This document shows positions 63,173 to 64,000 of a stretch of DNA of 64,000 nt, piece after piece. Position numbers and translations under genes: made by a program. A model generated the notes under the pieces. The model made no database searches. It saw nothing but the letters and a program-made list of their open reading frames with translations, and was not told the DNA's origin. The first letter of the stretch is position 1; each line of letters opens with the position of its first letter. Origin of the DNA: Phoronis australis (lineage: Eukaryota; Phoronida; Phoronidae); NCBI GenBank assembly GCA_002633005.1, contig NMRA01000428.1, positions 21,335 to 85,334 on the forward strand, given 5' to 3'.

Positions 63173-63713
63173 GTAAGACATAGCCTTGTGAATTCTTTGA
63201 CCAGACCCGGGGTTTAATCTTTTTACTCAAAATTGCAGATTTCTAACCTCTGTGCTTGAAACTCGACTGTAGGGGCCAGGTTTAATCTTTGTACTCAGAA
63301 TTGAACTCTAATTTTTTTGGCATTTTCTTTTCTGCTTTTGTTCGAACTCAAAATAAATGTTCTGTGCTTGAGTTCATGTCGTTTTCATTCTAGTTTGCAC
63401 TCATATTTCTAAGACCATAATGTACCTGAGCACAGAATAATAATTATTTTGAGTTTGCAAATGCAAAAAATAATTTCAAGTTCGATTTCAAGTACAAAGA
63501 TTAGTCCCTGGAACCAGACGTAGATGTCTGTTATTGACATTTGCCTATTTTGAGTTGGATCCACTTAAAATTACGCTGCCTAGCAGCATTTTAACCTTTC
63601 CTTCTGCCTATCTTTCTTTGAAACACTTCAATGATTTTAATAGATGAAACACAGTTTTGATGCTTTGGCAATAGGTTGGTATCTATCAATTTCCAGAGCA
63701 TTTGATGCAACCC

Positions 63714-63748
63714 CAGGGGCAGATCCAGGATTTTTATTTAGGGGGGGG
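63714..63748 (+). mobile_element. Left terminus of a DNA transposon or MITE, cut by the gap
   Basis: CAGGGGCAGATCCAGGATTT followed by TTTATTTA and a G-run. It matches the inverted terminus at 1-107 in the first 16 or so bases with about three changes. The element body is lost in the N run. Confidence 0.55.
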
Positions 63749-64000
63749 NNNNNNNNNNNNNNNNNNNNNNNNNNNNNNNNNNNNNNNNNNNNNNNNNNNN
63801 NNNNNNNNNNNNNNNNNNNNNNNNNNNNNNNNNNNNNNNNNNNNNNNNNNNNNNNNNNNNNNNNNNNNNNNNNNNNNNNNNNNNNNNNNNNNNNNNNNNN
63901 NNNNNNNNNNNNNNNNNNNNNNNNNNNNNNNNNNNNNNNNNNNNNNNNNNNNNNNNNNNNNNNNNNNNNNNNNNNNNNNNNNNNNNNNNNNNNNNNNNNN
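63749..64000. other. Assembly gap (N run)
   Basis: 252 consecutive N. The gap starts in the G-run of the transposon terminus, a likely cause of the sequencing failure. Confidence 1.

Noticed and set aside
1-64000. CRISPR array, prophage or bacterial operon
   Set aside because: The tandem repeats are contiguous without unique spacers, genes are interrupted by spliceosomal introns, and no prokaryotic gene organisation is present.

Overview
The window is eukaryotic, most likely from an invertebrate animal with a highly polymorphic genome. Coding sequence is split into exons of about 75-590 bp by GT-AG introns of about 100-3,400 bp. The introns are full of minisatellites, TA-flanked inverted-repeat transposons and retroelement remnants. 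I cannot name the species. The repeat styles resemble those of lancelet, mollusc or other marine invertebrate genomes.

Layout: (1) 129-3501, plus strand, a compact four-exon gene for a 324-residue trypsin-like serine protease with an intact His/Asp/Ser triad (H99, D144, S253 by my count), FAM111-like in its GSSGSP serine motif. A wrecked mariner-type transposon sits in its second intron and a fold-back repeat directly follows its stop codon. (2) 3502-7198, intergenic or upstream of the next gene, with two minisatellites and no exon I can support. (3) 7199-63172, plus strand, one very large gene running out of the window. I trace about 48 exons (about 9.2 kb of coding sequence, about 3,060 residues) whose phases agree at every visible junction except one at an assembly gap. 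The first and last exons are not in view. The product looks extracellular: a Cys-containing N-terminal region without recognised domains, a PAN/apple-like Cys module, then a long array of FN3-like beta-sandwich modules, many marked by an ESGI-x-x-Y motif and an ID-x-TPP boundary motif. A Thr/Ser mucin-like linker lies near residues 2,500-2,555.

Assembly: five isolated single N bases mark contig joins. At three of them (13952, 28609, 56502) the sequence jumps back and repeats a block holding one or two exons. The repeated exons differ at nine positions, all synonymous, and including both copies would break the frame in two cases. These are most simply unmerged alleles, so the gene should be read with one copy of each. 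The N at 47297 probably hides missing coding sequence.

The most unusual signal is that several intronic tandem repeats were seeded on splice sites. After the exons ending at 24074, 29996 and 46290 the repeat unit contains the exon's own 3' end and its GT donor, and before the exon at 25046 the acceptor region is duplicated.
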